33,398 bases of DNA from Acidimicrobiia bacterium (GTDB taxonomy: Bacteria > Actinomycetota > Acidimicrobiia > Acidimicrobiales > Bin134), in the NCBI GenBank assembly GCA_022827405.1, contig JAJDTA010000109.1, positions 1-33,398 of the forward strand, in the 5' to 3' direction. Shown piece by piece: positions 16,383-24,600 of this stretch. Numbering within the stretch: position 1 is the stretch's first letter; every line of letters begins with the position of its first letter. The position numbers were made by a program, and so were the translations under genes. The notes beneath the pieces are model-generated. The model was given only the letters and a program-made list of their open reading frames with translations. It ran no database searches and was not told the DNA's origin.

Positions 16383-16946
16383 ATGGCCCGCCTACCCGGC
16401 CTGCCCCCCGGCGACCTCAACGTTGAGCAGCGGGTTCTGTATGACTCCATCGCAGGAGGGGACCGAGCCAAAGACGCATCCTTCCCTCTCACGGACAGCC
16501 GCGGAGCGTTGATCGGACCCTTCAATGCCCTGCTCTACAACCCTGGAGTTGGGGATGCAGTGCAACAGCTCGGCGCCGCGTTGAGGTTCCATGGTGGGCT
16601 CAGCGGATCAGTGCGGGAGCTGGCCATCTTGATGACCGCAACCCATTACGACTGCGAGTTCGAGCGATGGGCCCACGAACCCATCGCAATTCGCGTCGGC
16701 TTGACCATTGAGCAGGTAGCTGCCTTGCGTGCGGGAAAGCGACCTGCTTTGGAGACTGCCGAACTCAATGCCTCGTACGATGCCTGCCAGTCGATACTGC
16801 GTGAAAAGGCCATGAGCGACGACATCTATGCCCGAACAGTTGAGGCACTGGGACAAGACGGCGTCGTCGAACTGCTAACGGTTGTCGGCTACTACGGTCT
16901 CTTGGCCCAGCTCATGAACGCCTTTAAGGTTGAGCCGCCAGGATGA
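16383..16946 (+). CDS. Carboxymuconolactone decarboxylase-like (AhpD-like fold) protein
   Basis: A 187-residue all-helical protein. The core RELAILMTATHYDCEFERWAHE (about 79-100, in two overlapping pieces) matches the CMD-domain helix of 4-carboxymuconolactone decarboxylase and AhpD, with the Glu, Cys and His of that helix. There is a single Cys (C93), not the CxxC of AhpD peroxidase partners, so a disulfide-type redox role is less likely. The ATG at 16383 directly follows the stop of the ring-opening amidohydrolase; the long upstream in-frame extension lies inside that gene. Similar 180-190-residue CMD proteins are common beside aromatic degradation genes, where their reaction is often unknown. 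Here it may act on the ring-opened product, for example as a decarboxylase. It converges with the CocE/NonD gene, 3 bp away. Confidence 0.82.
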   Translation: MARLPGLPPGDLNVEQRVLYDSIAGGDRAKDASFPLTDSRGALIGPFNALLYNPGVGDAVQQLGAALRFHGGLSGSVRELAILMTATHYDCEFERWAHEPIAIRVGLTIEQVAALRAGKRPALETAELNASYDACQSILREKAMSDDIYARTVEALGQDGVVELLTVVGYYGLLAQLMNAFKVEPPG

Positions 16947-16949
16947 CCC

Positions 16950-18701
16950 CTACCCGCTTTGGTCGTTGGGGATGCGCGGGACCAGGACCCAATTCGGATG
17001 GTCGGGGCCGAAGTGCACCGTCACCTGATTGTCGAACACCTCCGGTGGCCGATTCCTGACATCGTCGTGCAGGAACGGGCCGCAGCCCCGTAGCTCGTTC
17101 TTGAAGTTCGACAGCCGGAGCCCCGTGGTGTCGCCGTCCCATTCGTAGTCGCGCCCTCGAATCGAAAAGCCGATGCGATAGCCCGGCGGTATCACGATCG
17201 AAGTGGGCCAGATCTCGATATCCAGCTCGTAGATCTCCCCCGGCGTCAGGGGCTGTTCCTCGTCGTGGGTGTGGTACGGCCTCCACTCTTCGGAAAGGGA
17301 TTCATCCAGCTTGCGATGCGACGCTCGCAACCAGCCCTGGGCGATGGGCGTGTGGGGATCGATGGCGCCCATGAATGTGACCTCTTCACCATCGGGGTCG
17401 AAGACCCGGAACACCAAGAACAAATCGGCATCGGTGGTGGACGAGGAGATGTGGAGTTTGGCGGCCAACGGACCGGTTACCTCGGTCTCCTCCTCCACTG
17501 GAGGCATGAAGAAGGTGAGCCCGTCGCCCATGGCGGCATAGGTGATCGTTGTCTCGGCGTTCACGGGATCATGCACCAGCGTCTGGTCCGATGGATTGAG
17601 ATGCAGCTTGGTCCAGTCGGTCCGCGGGATGGGCCAGTCGGATTCGGCCCGCTCGACGAAACGGTCGACATGGCGAACCAGCAGCTGCACCCTCGGCTGA
17701 TCGTCCCAGGCGGCGTCATTACCCTGGAGATACTTGGCGAAGAAGCGCTTTTGGAGTTGGACGCCGTAGTCGGTGTAGTACTCGGTCCAGTGCTCTATGC
17801 CGTGGCACTCTAGGAACTTCTCGGGGGAAGCGGCCCGGATGTAGGCCTCGATGTTGCCGCGGGGATGCAGTCCCTGTCCGCCCCAGTTGGACGCCGACAA
17901 GAACGGCACGGTCACCTTCGACCAATCGGGGGACCGGTCCTTGTGGTACTGGTCGTCGAGGGGATGGGAGGCGATCTCGTTGCCGAAGTCGCAACGATTG
18001 GCCCGAAGCTTCTCCTCGCTCAGCGTGTCGGGGCCGGCCACGAGCTCGCCGGTCACGATGCTCCTCGCCCCGTTCTCGCCGACGCCGTGCTGCACGGTCT
18101 TGATCTGCATGTCGTACCAGTTGTCCCAGAAGGTCGACAGGATGCCGCCGTGGTAGGTCATGTCGCGGTACCAATCGGCGGCTCCCTCCCAGGGGATCAT
18201 CGCCGTTAGGTGGGGTGGCTGGAGCGAGGCGACATGCCAGGCGTTGATGGCGTAGTAAGAGATCCCCGAAATGCCGACCTTGCCGTTGGACCAGGGCTGG
18301 ACACCGGACCACTCGATGCACTCGTAGAAGTCCCGGGTCTCTCGGGGTGAGAAGTGGTCGATGTAGCCGGGGCTACGGCCCGCCCCCCGGGAGTCCACCC
18401 GAACGCACGCGTACCCCTCGGGGACCCACTTCTCGGGATCGCACACCTCCCAGTTCTGATACTTGTTGGTGGATCCGGCGGCCACGTCGGGATGCTCTTC
18501 CACCATGCGGTCCCAAGCGCTGGGATAGCCCTCTTGGAAGGCCAGTCCTTTGGCGTAGGGGCCGTAGCTCAAGATGACCGGGTACTGGCCGTCGTCGTCC
18601 GGGCGGTACACGTCGGCCCGCAATTGCAGACCGTCGTCCATCTCGACGATGACATCCCAGTCGATCCTCATGCCGTCTCGAACTTCGCTGTTGGTGCTCA
18701 T
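16950..18701 (-). CDS. CocE/NonD-family hydrolase (X-Pro dipeptidyl-peptidase S15-like)
   Basis: A 583-residue serine hydrolase. The N-terminal alpha/beta hydrolase domain (about 10-330) has the oxyanion segment SYGPYAKG, RVDSRGAGRSPG (101-112) and nucleophile elbow GISYYAI with S148, matching the GVSYLG elbow of cocaine esterase; the histidine base is probably in CHGIEHW. A beta-sandwich of the PepX C-terminal (galactose-binding-like) type occupies about 350-580, with the usual IEIWPTSIVIPPGYRI strands. Members hydrolyse acyl esters, beta-lactam side-chain amides or prolyl peptides; no signal peptide is visible, so it is cytoplasmic. AGGGGGA precedes the ATG. It is a single gene divergent from the Old Yellow Enzyme at 18795, and the substrate is unknown. 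Confidence 0.9.
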   Translation of the reverse strand: MSTNSEVRDGMRIDWDVIVEMDDGLQLRADVYRPDDDGQYPVILSYGPYAKGLAFQEGYPSAWDRMVEEHPDVAAGSTNKYQNWEVCDPEKWVPEGYACVRVDSRGAGRSPGYIDHFSPRETRDFYECIEWSGVQPWSNGKVGISGISYYAINAWHVASLQPPHLTAMIPWEGAADWYRDMTYHGGILSTFWDNWYDMQIKTVQHGVGENGARSIVTGELVAGPDTLSEEKLRANRCDFGNEIASHPLDDQYHKDRSPDWSKVTVPFLSASNWGGQGLHPRGNIEAYIRAASPEKFLECHGIEHWTEYYTDYGVQLQKRFFAKYLQGNDAAWDDQPRVQLLVRHVDRFVERAESDWPIPRTDWTKLHLNPSDQTLVHDPVNAETTITYAAMGDGLTFFMPPVEEETEVTGPLAAKLHISSSTTDADLFLVFRVFDPDGEEVTFMGAIDPHTPIAQGWLRASHRKLDESLSEEWRPYHTHDEEQPLTPGEIYELDIEIWPTSIVIPPGYRIGFSIRGRDYEWDGDTTGLRLSNFKNELRGCGPFLHDDVRNRPPEVFDNQVTVHFGPDHPNWVLVPRIPNDQSG

Positions 18702-18759
18702 GGGTCCCCCTGCTAGTCGGGTCGCTTGCGCTGGCCCGCGCAGTTTAGGAGTCTTTTCC

Positions 18760-18782
18760 AGAACTGTTCATTAGAACTGCTC
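18760..18782. repeat. Direct repeat AGAACTGYTC in a divergent promoter region
   Basis: AGAACTGTTC (18760-18769) and AGAACTGCTC (18773-18782) are spaced 13 bp start to start, in the 93 bp between the divergent CocE/NonD and Old Yellow Enzyme genes. The first copy is itself nearly palindromic (GAAC-T-GTTC). The pair lies 12 bases before the Old Yellow Enzyme start, a position suited to repression. Operator function is a guess. Confidence 0.35.
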
Positions 18783-18794
18783 GAGGGGACCCAA

Positions 18795-19991
18795 ATGCAC
18801 GCCTTCACGCCCGGCCGGATCGGTCGCCTGGAGATCAAGAACCGCTTCGTTCGGGCCGCCACGTCGGAGACCATGGCCACCGACCTCGGTGCAGTCACCC
18901 CCGAGCTCATTGAGCTTCACCGGACGTTGGCCGCCAACGGCGTGGGGCTGTCTCTGCTCGGCCACGCCTTCGTCCACCCCCGCGGCCAGTCGCTGCCCAA
19001 CCAGACAGGAATCCACGACGATGCCATGATCCCCGGCCTCGCCCAACTCACCGAAGCGGTCCATAGTGCAGACGGCAAGATCTTTGCCCAGCTCGCCCAC
19101 GCTGGAAACCAGGGGGGCATGGGCGACTTTGCCATGGTGGCCCCCTCAGCGGTGGCCAATGCCCTCACCGGATCAGTAGCTGAGCCGGCCCGCGACGACG
19201 AGATCGAAGAAGTGATCGAAGCCTTTGGTGTGGCCGCCGCCCGGGCGCGGGAAGCGGGATTCGACGGAATCCACATTCATGCCGCCAACGGGTACTTGAT
19301 CAGCTCTTTCGGCTCTCCGCACTCCAATACCCGTAATGATCGGTGGGGTGGTGATGCAGAGCGGCGTTCCAGACTGCTGACGCAGGTGTACCAGTCGATA
19401 CGAGGGGTGGTTGGTCCCGACTTCCCGGTTACCGCCAAGGTGGGCATGGAAGATCAGGTCGACAACGGCCTGGAGCTGCCCGAAAGCGTGGAGCGCGTCC
19501 GAGTGCTGGCCGGCCTAGGACTCGACGGCGTGGAGGTGAGCGTTGGCCTCATGGCTTCGGGCGCCGACTCCTGCCACAAGTACGTTGCTGTGGATGGGCG
19601 GCGGGCGGTGGCCGACCACCTCTATTTCCGGATGTTCTCACCACCAAGCGGCGAGGCGTACTTCGAGCCTTACGCCCAGGCCATCCGAGCAGTCGTTCCC
19701 GACTTGACCCTGCTTCTCGTCGGCGGGATCCGGACCACAGAGACGGTAGAGCGGGTCTTGGCCGATGGCTCTTGCGATTTCGTATGCCTTGCGCGACCGC
19801 TGATCCGCGAGCCAGATGTGGTGGGTCAGATCGAAGCCGGGCGTCGTGGCCGGCTCGATTGCACATCGTGCAACCTCTGTCTGGAGAACGAAGGGTCCAC
19901 CCGTCTGCAATGTTGGCGCACTCCGCGGGTGCGCCTCATCCACGCGGCGGCGGCGCATATTCGCCGCCGGGTTCAAAGCAAGTCCCACTAG
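18795..19991 (+). CDS. Old Yellow Enzyme-family NADH:flavin oxidoreductase (second copy)
   Basis: A 398-residue FMN TIM-barrel enzyme closely similar to that at 9441-10631 over its whole length, for example in the SSTSETM/AATSETM start, IFAQLAHAG, LLVGGIRTTE and FVCLARPLIREPD. The active-site pair is H162 and N165 (IHIHAANGYL), where the other copy has His-His; both arrangements are known among Old Yellow Enzymes. The C-terminus keeps the cysteine cluster CTSCNLCL followed by a fourth Cys, then an Arg-rich tail. The ATG at 18795 has GAGGGGA just before it; the in-frame ATG at 18726 would add 23 residues without family similarity. It heads a plus-strand run with the cyclase-family gene (110 bp on) and the EamA transporter. 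Likely role: reduction of an activated double bond. Confidence 0.9.
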   Translation: MHAFTPGRIGRLEIKNRFVRAATSETMATDLGAVTPELIELHRTLAANGVGLSLLGHAFVHPRGQSLPNQTGIHDDAMIPGLAQLTEAVHSADGKIFAQLAHAGNQGGMGDFAMVAPSAVANALTGSVAEPARDDEIEEVIEAFGVAAARAREAGFDGIHIHAANGYLISSFGSPHSNTRNDRWGGDAERRSRLLTQVYQSIRGVVGPDFPVTAKVGMEDQVDNGLELPESVERVRVLAGLGLDGVEVSVGLMASGADSCHKYVAVDGRRAVADHLYFRMFSPPSGEAYFEPYAQAIRAVVPDLTLLLVGGIRTTETVERVLADGSCDFVCLARPLIREPDVVGQIEAGRRGRLDCTSCNLCLENEGSTRLQCWRTPRVRLIHAAAAHIRRRVQSKSH

Positions 19992-20101
19992 TTGCCGAAA
20001 TCAGGTCACACTTGAAACTGGAATGGATCGCGTGAAGTATGCATCCACACAATGTTCGCTGGCTTCTCGACCGGTGAACACCCGAGGGAGGAGTCGAGCG
20101 T

Positions 20102-21055
20102 ATGGCTACGCCAGACATCACCGTTGAGCTGTTGCAGCAATACTGCGACCAGTACCGCAACTGGGGCCGTTGGGGCGACGACGACGAACTCGGGACCCTG
20201 AACCACATCTCCCCCGAAAAGATCGTTGAGTCGGCTGGTCTGGTTCGTCAGGGGAAGGTCTTCTCGCTGCAACTCCCGTTGGACGGAAACGGGCCTCAGA
20301 CCGGCGCGTTCGGCCGGGTCAACCCGATTCATCAGATGGTGGCCACCGGCACCGACCACGCCGAAGGCACCCAGGATTGGCCAATGGGATGGGGGGTGGC
20401 CGACGACACCCTGTTCTTGTTCTTGCAGGGCGGGACCCAGTGGGATGCGCTGGCCCACATATTCCACGACGGGTTGATGTACAACGGCTACGACGCTCGG
20501 CTGGTGTCAAGCACCGGGGCCGACAAGAACGGCATCGAAAACCAGAAGACCGTGGTCTCGCGTGGCGTCTTGTTGGACATCCCCCGAGTGCGCGGGGTTG
20601 AGCACTTGGAACCGGGCGATGCCATAACTGGCGAAGACCTGGACGCAGCCTGTGACCACCATGGAGTCGAAGTGGGCACCGGCGACATGGTGCTGATCAG
20701 AACTGGTGACATGGCCCGGCGACGAGAACTGCCCGGCTGGGATGGATTCTCCGCGGGCGACTCGCCGGGGTTGTCGCTGTTGTCTGCGCCGTGGCTGGCC
20801 GAACGCGAGGTGGCCGCTATCGCCACCGACACCTGGGGCGCTGAGGTGCGGCCCAATGAGATCGACGGCAGTTTTCAGCCGCTGCATTTGGTCATGGTGG
20901 TTGCCATGGGACTGTTCGTCGGGGAGATCTGGTACCTCGATGAGCTGGCGGCCGACTGCGCCGAAGACGGCGTCTATGAGTTCCAACTCGTCGCTCCGCC
21001 ACTGGTCATACCCCGCGCGGTGGGCTCGCCCCTCAATCCCCAGGCAATCAAGTAG
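20102..21055 (+). CDS. Cyclase-family hydrolase (kynurenine formamidase-like fold)
   Basis: A 317-residue protein of the cyclase/metal-dependent formamidase superfamily (KynB, isatin hydrolase and relatives). It has the usual N-terminal WGDDDELGTLNHI segment (24-36) and the metal motif region QGGTQWDALAH (109-119). The classic motif HxGTHxDxxxH has Gln at its first and fifth positions here (Q109, Q113), while D115 and H119 are kept. This GTQWD form belongs to a longer subfamily of about 320 residues, so the change is probably ancestral rather than damage. GGGAGGAG lies 12 bases upstream of the ATG. The substrate may be a lactam, N-formyl or cyclic amide compound; the direction of reaction is unknown. 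The transporter gene starts 14 bp after its stop. Confidence 0.82.
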   Translation: MATPDITVELLQQYCDQYRNWGRWGDDDELGTLNHISPEKIVESAGLVRQGKVFSLQLPLDGNGPQTGAFGRVNPIHQMVATGTDHAEGTQDWPMGWGVADDTLFLFLQGGTQWDALAHIFHDGLMYNGYDARLVSSTGADKNGIENQKTVVSRGVLLDIPRVRGVEHLEPGDAITGEDLDAACDHHGVEVGTGDMVLIRTGDMARRRELPGWDGFSAGDSPGLSLLSAPWLAEREVAAIATDTWGAEVRPNEIDGSFQPLHLVMVVAMGLFVGEIWYLDELAADCAEDGVYEFQLVAPPLVIPRAVGSPLNPQAIK

Positions 21056-21069
21056 AGACCAAGCAACAG

Positions 21070-21966
21070 GTGGTAGAAGGACTCGCCGGCCGCCCAACGC
21101 GGCTCTCCTCCCACGCCATTGGACTGCTCTTAACCACCCTCGGCGTCCTGGTTCTATCGCCGGACAGCCTTCTGATCAGGCTCGTGGATGCCGACGTGTG
21201 GACCATTGTGTTCTGGCGCGGCTTCCTCATGGGGCTGACCGTCGTGACGGCGACGGCTGTGTGGTCGCGAGGCGATGTGCTGGCCCACTTCCGCTCCCTC
21301 GGTGGCGTGGGGCTCATCGTTGCCATGTTGTTCGGATCGCAGCTCACCTTGTTCGCCACGTCGATCACCAACACGAGCGTGGCCAACACATTGGTCATCT
21401 TCGCCACTGCCCCGCTGTTCGCGGCGGTGCTCAGCAGGGTCTTTCTCGGCGAACCAGTCCCCCTAAGGGTCTGGCTGGCGGTGACGGCCAGCTTGGGCGC
21501 GATCTTGTACATCTTCTTTGGCAGCATCGGCACTGGTCGCATCGGTGGCGATCTCGCCGCAGCGGGGGCGGCTCTGGCCATGGCCATCGGCCTCACCGTC
21601 ATGCGCCGCAACAGCCACGTCAGCATGGTCCCGGCCTGGGGGATCGGCGGCCTGTTGGCCGCTGCTTTCGCCGCTTCCTTTGCCGACCCGTTCGGCATCT
21701 CTGGTGAAGACGTTGCCGTGCTGCTGCCCAGCGGGATTCTGGTTCTTCCCATCTCCTTTGCCCTGATTGGACACGGCCCACGGAGAATCTCCGCCCCCGA
21801 GACCGGGCTGCTCATGATTCTCGAAACAGTCATTGGGCCCTTGTGGGTGTGGTGGCTCTTGGAGGAGCAGCCCAATGCCGAGGCGCTGATCGGAGGAGCG
21901 GTTGTTATCGCTGTACTGGTGGCCAATTCAGTGGTCGGACTCCGCCAGCCCGCAATTGGTTCGTAG
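21070..21966 (+). CDS. EamA/DMT-family membrane transporter
   Basis: A 298-residue inner-membrane protein with about ten hydrophobic segments in two EamA repeats (approximately 12-140 and 150-290). The first repeat includes TIVFWRGFLMGLTVV and LVIFATAPLFAAVLSRVF, the typical conserved end of repeat 1; the second ends LEEQPNAEALIGGAVVIAVL, matching the standard EamA ending. DMT proteins export or import small metabolites such as amino acids, nucleobases or drugs. The GTG at 21070 is taken as start because the stop of the cyclase-family gene is 14 bp upstream and no better ATG comes before the first membrane helix. It probably shares the operon with the Old Yellow Enzyme and cyclase genes and could move their substrate or product. 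A hairpin follows its stop. Confidence 0.88.
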   Translation: MVEGLAGRPTRLSSHAIGLLLTTLGVLVLSPDSLLIRLVDADVWTIVFWRGFLMGLTVVTATAVWSRGDVLAHFRSLGGVGLIVAMLFGSQLTLFATSITNTSVANTLVIFATAPLFAAVLSRVFLGEPVPLRVWLAVTASLGAILYIFFGSIGTGRIGGDLAAAGAALAMAIGLTVMRRNSHVSMVPAWGIGGLLAAAFAASFADPFGISGEDVAVLLPSGILVLPISFALIGHGPRRISAPETGLLMILETVIGPLWVWWLLEEQPNAEALIGGAVVIAVLVANSVVGLRQPAIGS

Positions 21967-21982
21967 CCAGCGAGAAACGGTC

Positions 21983-22011
21983 GATTGGGCGGCCCCCCGG
22001 GCCGCCCAATC
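21983..22011. terminator. Bidirectional hairpin terminator between convergent genes
   Basis: A perfect 13 bp stem, GATTGGGCGGCCC paired with GGGCCGCCCAATC, closes a 3-base loop. It lies between the ends of the EamA gene and of the convergent FAD monooxygenase, whose TGA stop begins in the stem. There is no T-run, which is common for actinobacterial terminators. It should act in both directions. Confidence 0.75.
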
Positions 22012-23221
22012 AGTTGCCCGGTCCGAACAACCCGAACCGCCACTCTGGATCACCGGGGACCATGGTCGACTCGAACTGCGCCCGCTCACCCATTCGCCTC
22101 GACTTGCCAGCCACGGTTTGAGCCAGTTCGAGCTGCTGGCGCTCCCACTCAGCCAGCGACGCATCTAGATCGCCCCCCATGCCCAGATGGTCGCGCAACG
22201 CCCAACCGTCGGCGCATGCTTTGGCTGTTCCGGCCGCCACATGAGGACGCAGCGCGGTGGCCGCGTCGCCGATAAGCGCGACACGGCCGTGGACGAACTG
22301 GTCGGCGGCCATGTCGAAAATGGCCTGGATGAACGGCTCCTCACAGGCCAACACCAGCTCCCGCAACTGCGGAGCAAGCAGTCGTTCTGCGTCTTGGCGC
22401 AGCTCGGCCACGAAGCGGTCTTGAGCCAACCCGGGGGGCATGGTGGCCGGGCGATGTACGCCGTTTCGATCCACCATGAGCTCCTCGAACTCGGGGCCCG
22501 GCGCATTGCGGTACCACACGAAATTGAGGGCCCGCTCTCCGGGGATTATCGAGTCGCCCGGGCCGGGGATGGCGTAGGCCAGTATGTGGGCGTGGTTGAG
22601 CACCTGATAAACCATGGCGTCCTCGAAGACCGCCGCGGTATCCGGTTCGAGGTCGCTCTCCAGCACGGTGCCCCGCCAGGCGACATAACCGGCGTAGTCG
22701 GTGGTGGTGTGGGGCGAGACTATGGAGCGCACCGTTGAGGCGATTCCATCGGCCGCCACGAGCAGGTCGCAGTCTCGCGATTCGCCGTGCTCGAATTGGA
22801 CAGCGACCCCTTCTGCCGTTGGAACGCACCCGGTGACATAGTGCGAGAGGTGATAGCGATCGCCGGGCAGCACCTCGAGCAGCGCCCGGTACAAGGTATT
22901 CCAGGACGTGAAGCGGTTGTACGTCGCCGCCTCGTCGACGATGGCGCCGGACTCGTCGACGTAACTCCAGTTGGTGAGGGTCAGTGCCACATCGGCCGCG
23001 CCGGCCTGGCCCTCTCCTAGCGCTGAACCCCTCTCGGTGAAATAGCGCTCGGTCATCGGCAGCACGACGATGCCCGCGCCTCGGCCTTCAAGAGCGTTGG
23101 TGGACCGTTCGTAGATGTGTACGTCATGGCCAAGCTCATGAAGGAGTATCCCGGCCGTCAGCCCGCCGATGGATCCGCCGGCGATGGCGATTTGGAGCGG
23201 GTTGATCCCCGACGATGTCAT
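22010..23221 (-). CDS. FAD-dependent aromatic monooxygenase, 2,6-dihydroxypyridine 3-monooxygenase-like
   Basis: A 403-residue class A flavoprotein hydroxylase. The dinucleotide fold IAIAGGSIGGLTAGI (11-25) with ER at 38-39, the DG motif VAADGIASTVR and the GD motif ALIGDAATALRPH are all present. The combinations SIGGLTA with ALEGRGAGIV, GYVAWRGTV, LNFVWYRN and RPHVAAGTAKA are features of the 2,6-dihydroxypyridine 3-monooxygenase branch, related to 6-hydroxynicotinate 3-monooxygenase and urate hydroxylases. It would hydroxylate an electron-rich nitrogen ring using NADH and oxygen. The ATG at 23221 is preferred; a TTG at 23236 would add five residues, and neither has a strong ribosome site. 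It is a lone gene divergent from the M24 peptidase, but its proposed chemistry suits the alpha/beta hydrolase and molybdenum hydroxylase of the minus-strand operon. Family sure, subfamily moderate. Confidence 0.85.
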   Translation of the reverse strand: MTSSGINPLQIAIAGGSIGGLTAGILLHELGHDVHIYERSTNALEGRGAGIVVLPMTERYFTERGSALGEGQAGAADVALTLTNWSYVDESGAIVDEAATYNRFTSWNTLYRALLEVLPGDRYHLSHYVTGCVPTAEGVAVQFEHGESRDCDLLVAADGIASTVRSIVSPHTTTDYAGYVAWRGTVLESDLEPDTAAVFEDAMVYQVLNHAHILAYAIPGPGDSIIPGERALNFVWYRNAPGPEFEELMVDRNGVHRPATMPPGLAQDRFVAELRQDAERLLAPQLRELVLACEEPFIQAIFDMAADQFVHGRVALIGDAATALRPHVAAGTAKACADGWALRDHLGMGGDLDASLAEWERQQLELAQTVAGKSRRMGERAQFESTMVPGDPEWRFGLFGPGN

Positions 23222-23353
23222 GCAGCGTTGTCCCAACGAAGTTCAGTGGCAGTGAGGCAAAGGATAAGAGGCGTGCTTTGGGTGTGCACTGTGGCGACCC
23301 AGCAAAGCGGCGCGTGGGCGAGCCTCAGTAGGCTGTGAATGATCGGAGAACTG

Positions 23354-24574
23354 ATGGCGGGCTACGCAAAAGGGCCATTCGCAGTCGACTGGGAAGCCCG
23401 ATACGACATGCCTCGGCTGCGGATCGAACGCGTCCGGGCCGCACAGCAGGAATTGCGCGATCAGGGAGTCGACGGCCTGCTGGTATGGAAGGACGAGAAC
23501 GTCCGCTACCTGACCTCACTGCGGGCCCAGCTCATCGCGGGCAAGACCACCGCGCTGAACGGCGCTCTGCTCCAACCCGACGGCGATCCGGTGCTGCTGT
23601 GCTCCGGCGGTGAGATCGACAAGGCCCGTTTGGGCATGACGTGGATCGGCGAAGCACACGCCATCCCCATCATGGAACAGGCCGAGCTGGTGGACGGCTT
23701 CGTGAAGGACATCCTCGGGCCCATCCTGCGCAACCGAGGACTGGACAGTGGTCGACTGGGCCTCGACGCGGCCAACATGTCGTTCATCGACGCCGTTCGC
23801 AACCATCTTCCCCATCTTGAGCTGGTCGATGGCGACCGCCTCATGCAGCGGGCACGGCTCATCAAGTCCGATGTGGAGATCGACATCATCGAAGAGGCCT
23901 GTGCCATCGGCGACGCGGTCACCCAACGAGCGCTCGACGAAACCCGAGCCGGTCGGCGCGAGTTGGAGATAGCCGGCGATGCCATGCAGACGCTGTTTTA
24001 TCTCGGCGGCGAGATGGCCCACGTCATCACCCCGTTCGTCGCCTCCGGAGAGCACATGTCGCCGCCTCATCGTCTGGCCACCGACAAACTGACCCGGAAC
24101 ATGGACCTCTGCTTCATCGACATAGGCGCCATGTGGAATGGTTACTTCGCCGACATCGGTCGGACGACAATCATCGGGAAGCCATCCCGGCGCCAGCAGG
24201 TGATCTATACGGCTGTCTATGAGGGCCTCATGGCGGGCATCGACAAGATGAGGCCGGGCTTCACCAATCAGGACGCCGCTGATGCCATCGTTGAGACGAT
24301 CGGTAACCATGGCCTCGCCGAGCACCTGTTCAGCCTGTTCATCGGCCACGGCATCGGCATGGGCGCCAACGAGCCACCCTATATAGGCGAGAACATGCCC
24401 GGTGCCACGGTGTACCCCTTTGAGCCGAACATGGTGTTTGCCGTCGAGCCCCTGGTTTGGGTGCCCGATGCTCCCGGTGGTGGCGGAGTGAGGATCGAGG
24501 ACATGGTGCTGATTACCGAGGACGAGCCCCGGGTCCTCTCCAGAGTGGAATACGAGGAACGGCTCTTGCTCTGA
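23354..24574 (+). CDS. M24-family metallopeptidase (Xaa-Pro dipeptidase/aminopeptidase-like)
   Basis: A 406-residue protein with an N-terminal creatinase/prolidase domain (about 1-150, including DGLLVWKDENVRYLTS) and a C-terminal pita-bread catalytic domain. All five metal ligands are in place: two Asp in FIDIGAMWNGYFADIGRT, His in GHGIGMG, Glu in AVEPLVW and Glu in RIEDMVLITE. It is thus the only one of the three M24 proteins in the window with a full dinuclear metal site, and probably a true proline-specific peptidase or related amide hydrolase. GGAG five bases before 23354 supports that ATG over the in-frame ATG at 23339. The gene is single and divergent from the FAD monooxygenase; the 132 bp between them must hold both promoters, though no clear box is visible. 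Confidence 0.9.
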   Translation: MAGYAKGPFAVDWEARYDMPRLRIERVRAAQQELRDQGVDGLLVWKDENVRYLTSLRAQLIAGKTTALNGALLQPDGDPVLLCSGGEIDKARLGMTWIGEAHAIPIMEQAELVDGFVKDILGPILRNRGLDSGRLGLDAANMSFIDAVRNHLPHLELVDGDRLMQRARLIKSDVEIDIIEEACAIGDAVTQRALDETRAGRRELEIAGDAMQTLFYLGGEMAHVITPFVASGEHMSPPHRLATDKLTRNMDLCFIDIGAMWNGYFADIGRTTIIGKPSRRQQVIYTAVYEGLMAGIDKMRPGFTNQDAADAIVETIGNHGLAEHLFSLFIGHGIGMGANEPPYIGENMPGATVYPFEPNMVFAVEPLVWVPDAPGGGGVRIEDMVLITEDEPRVLSRVEYEERLLL

Positions 24575-24600
24575 TCCTTTCCGCCCTGGGGAGTGGTTGG

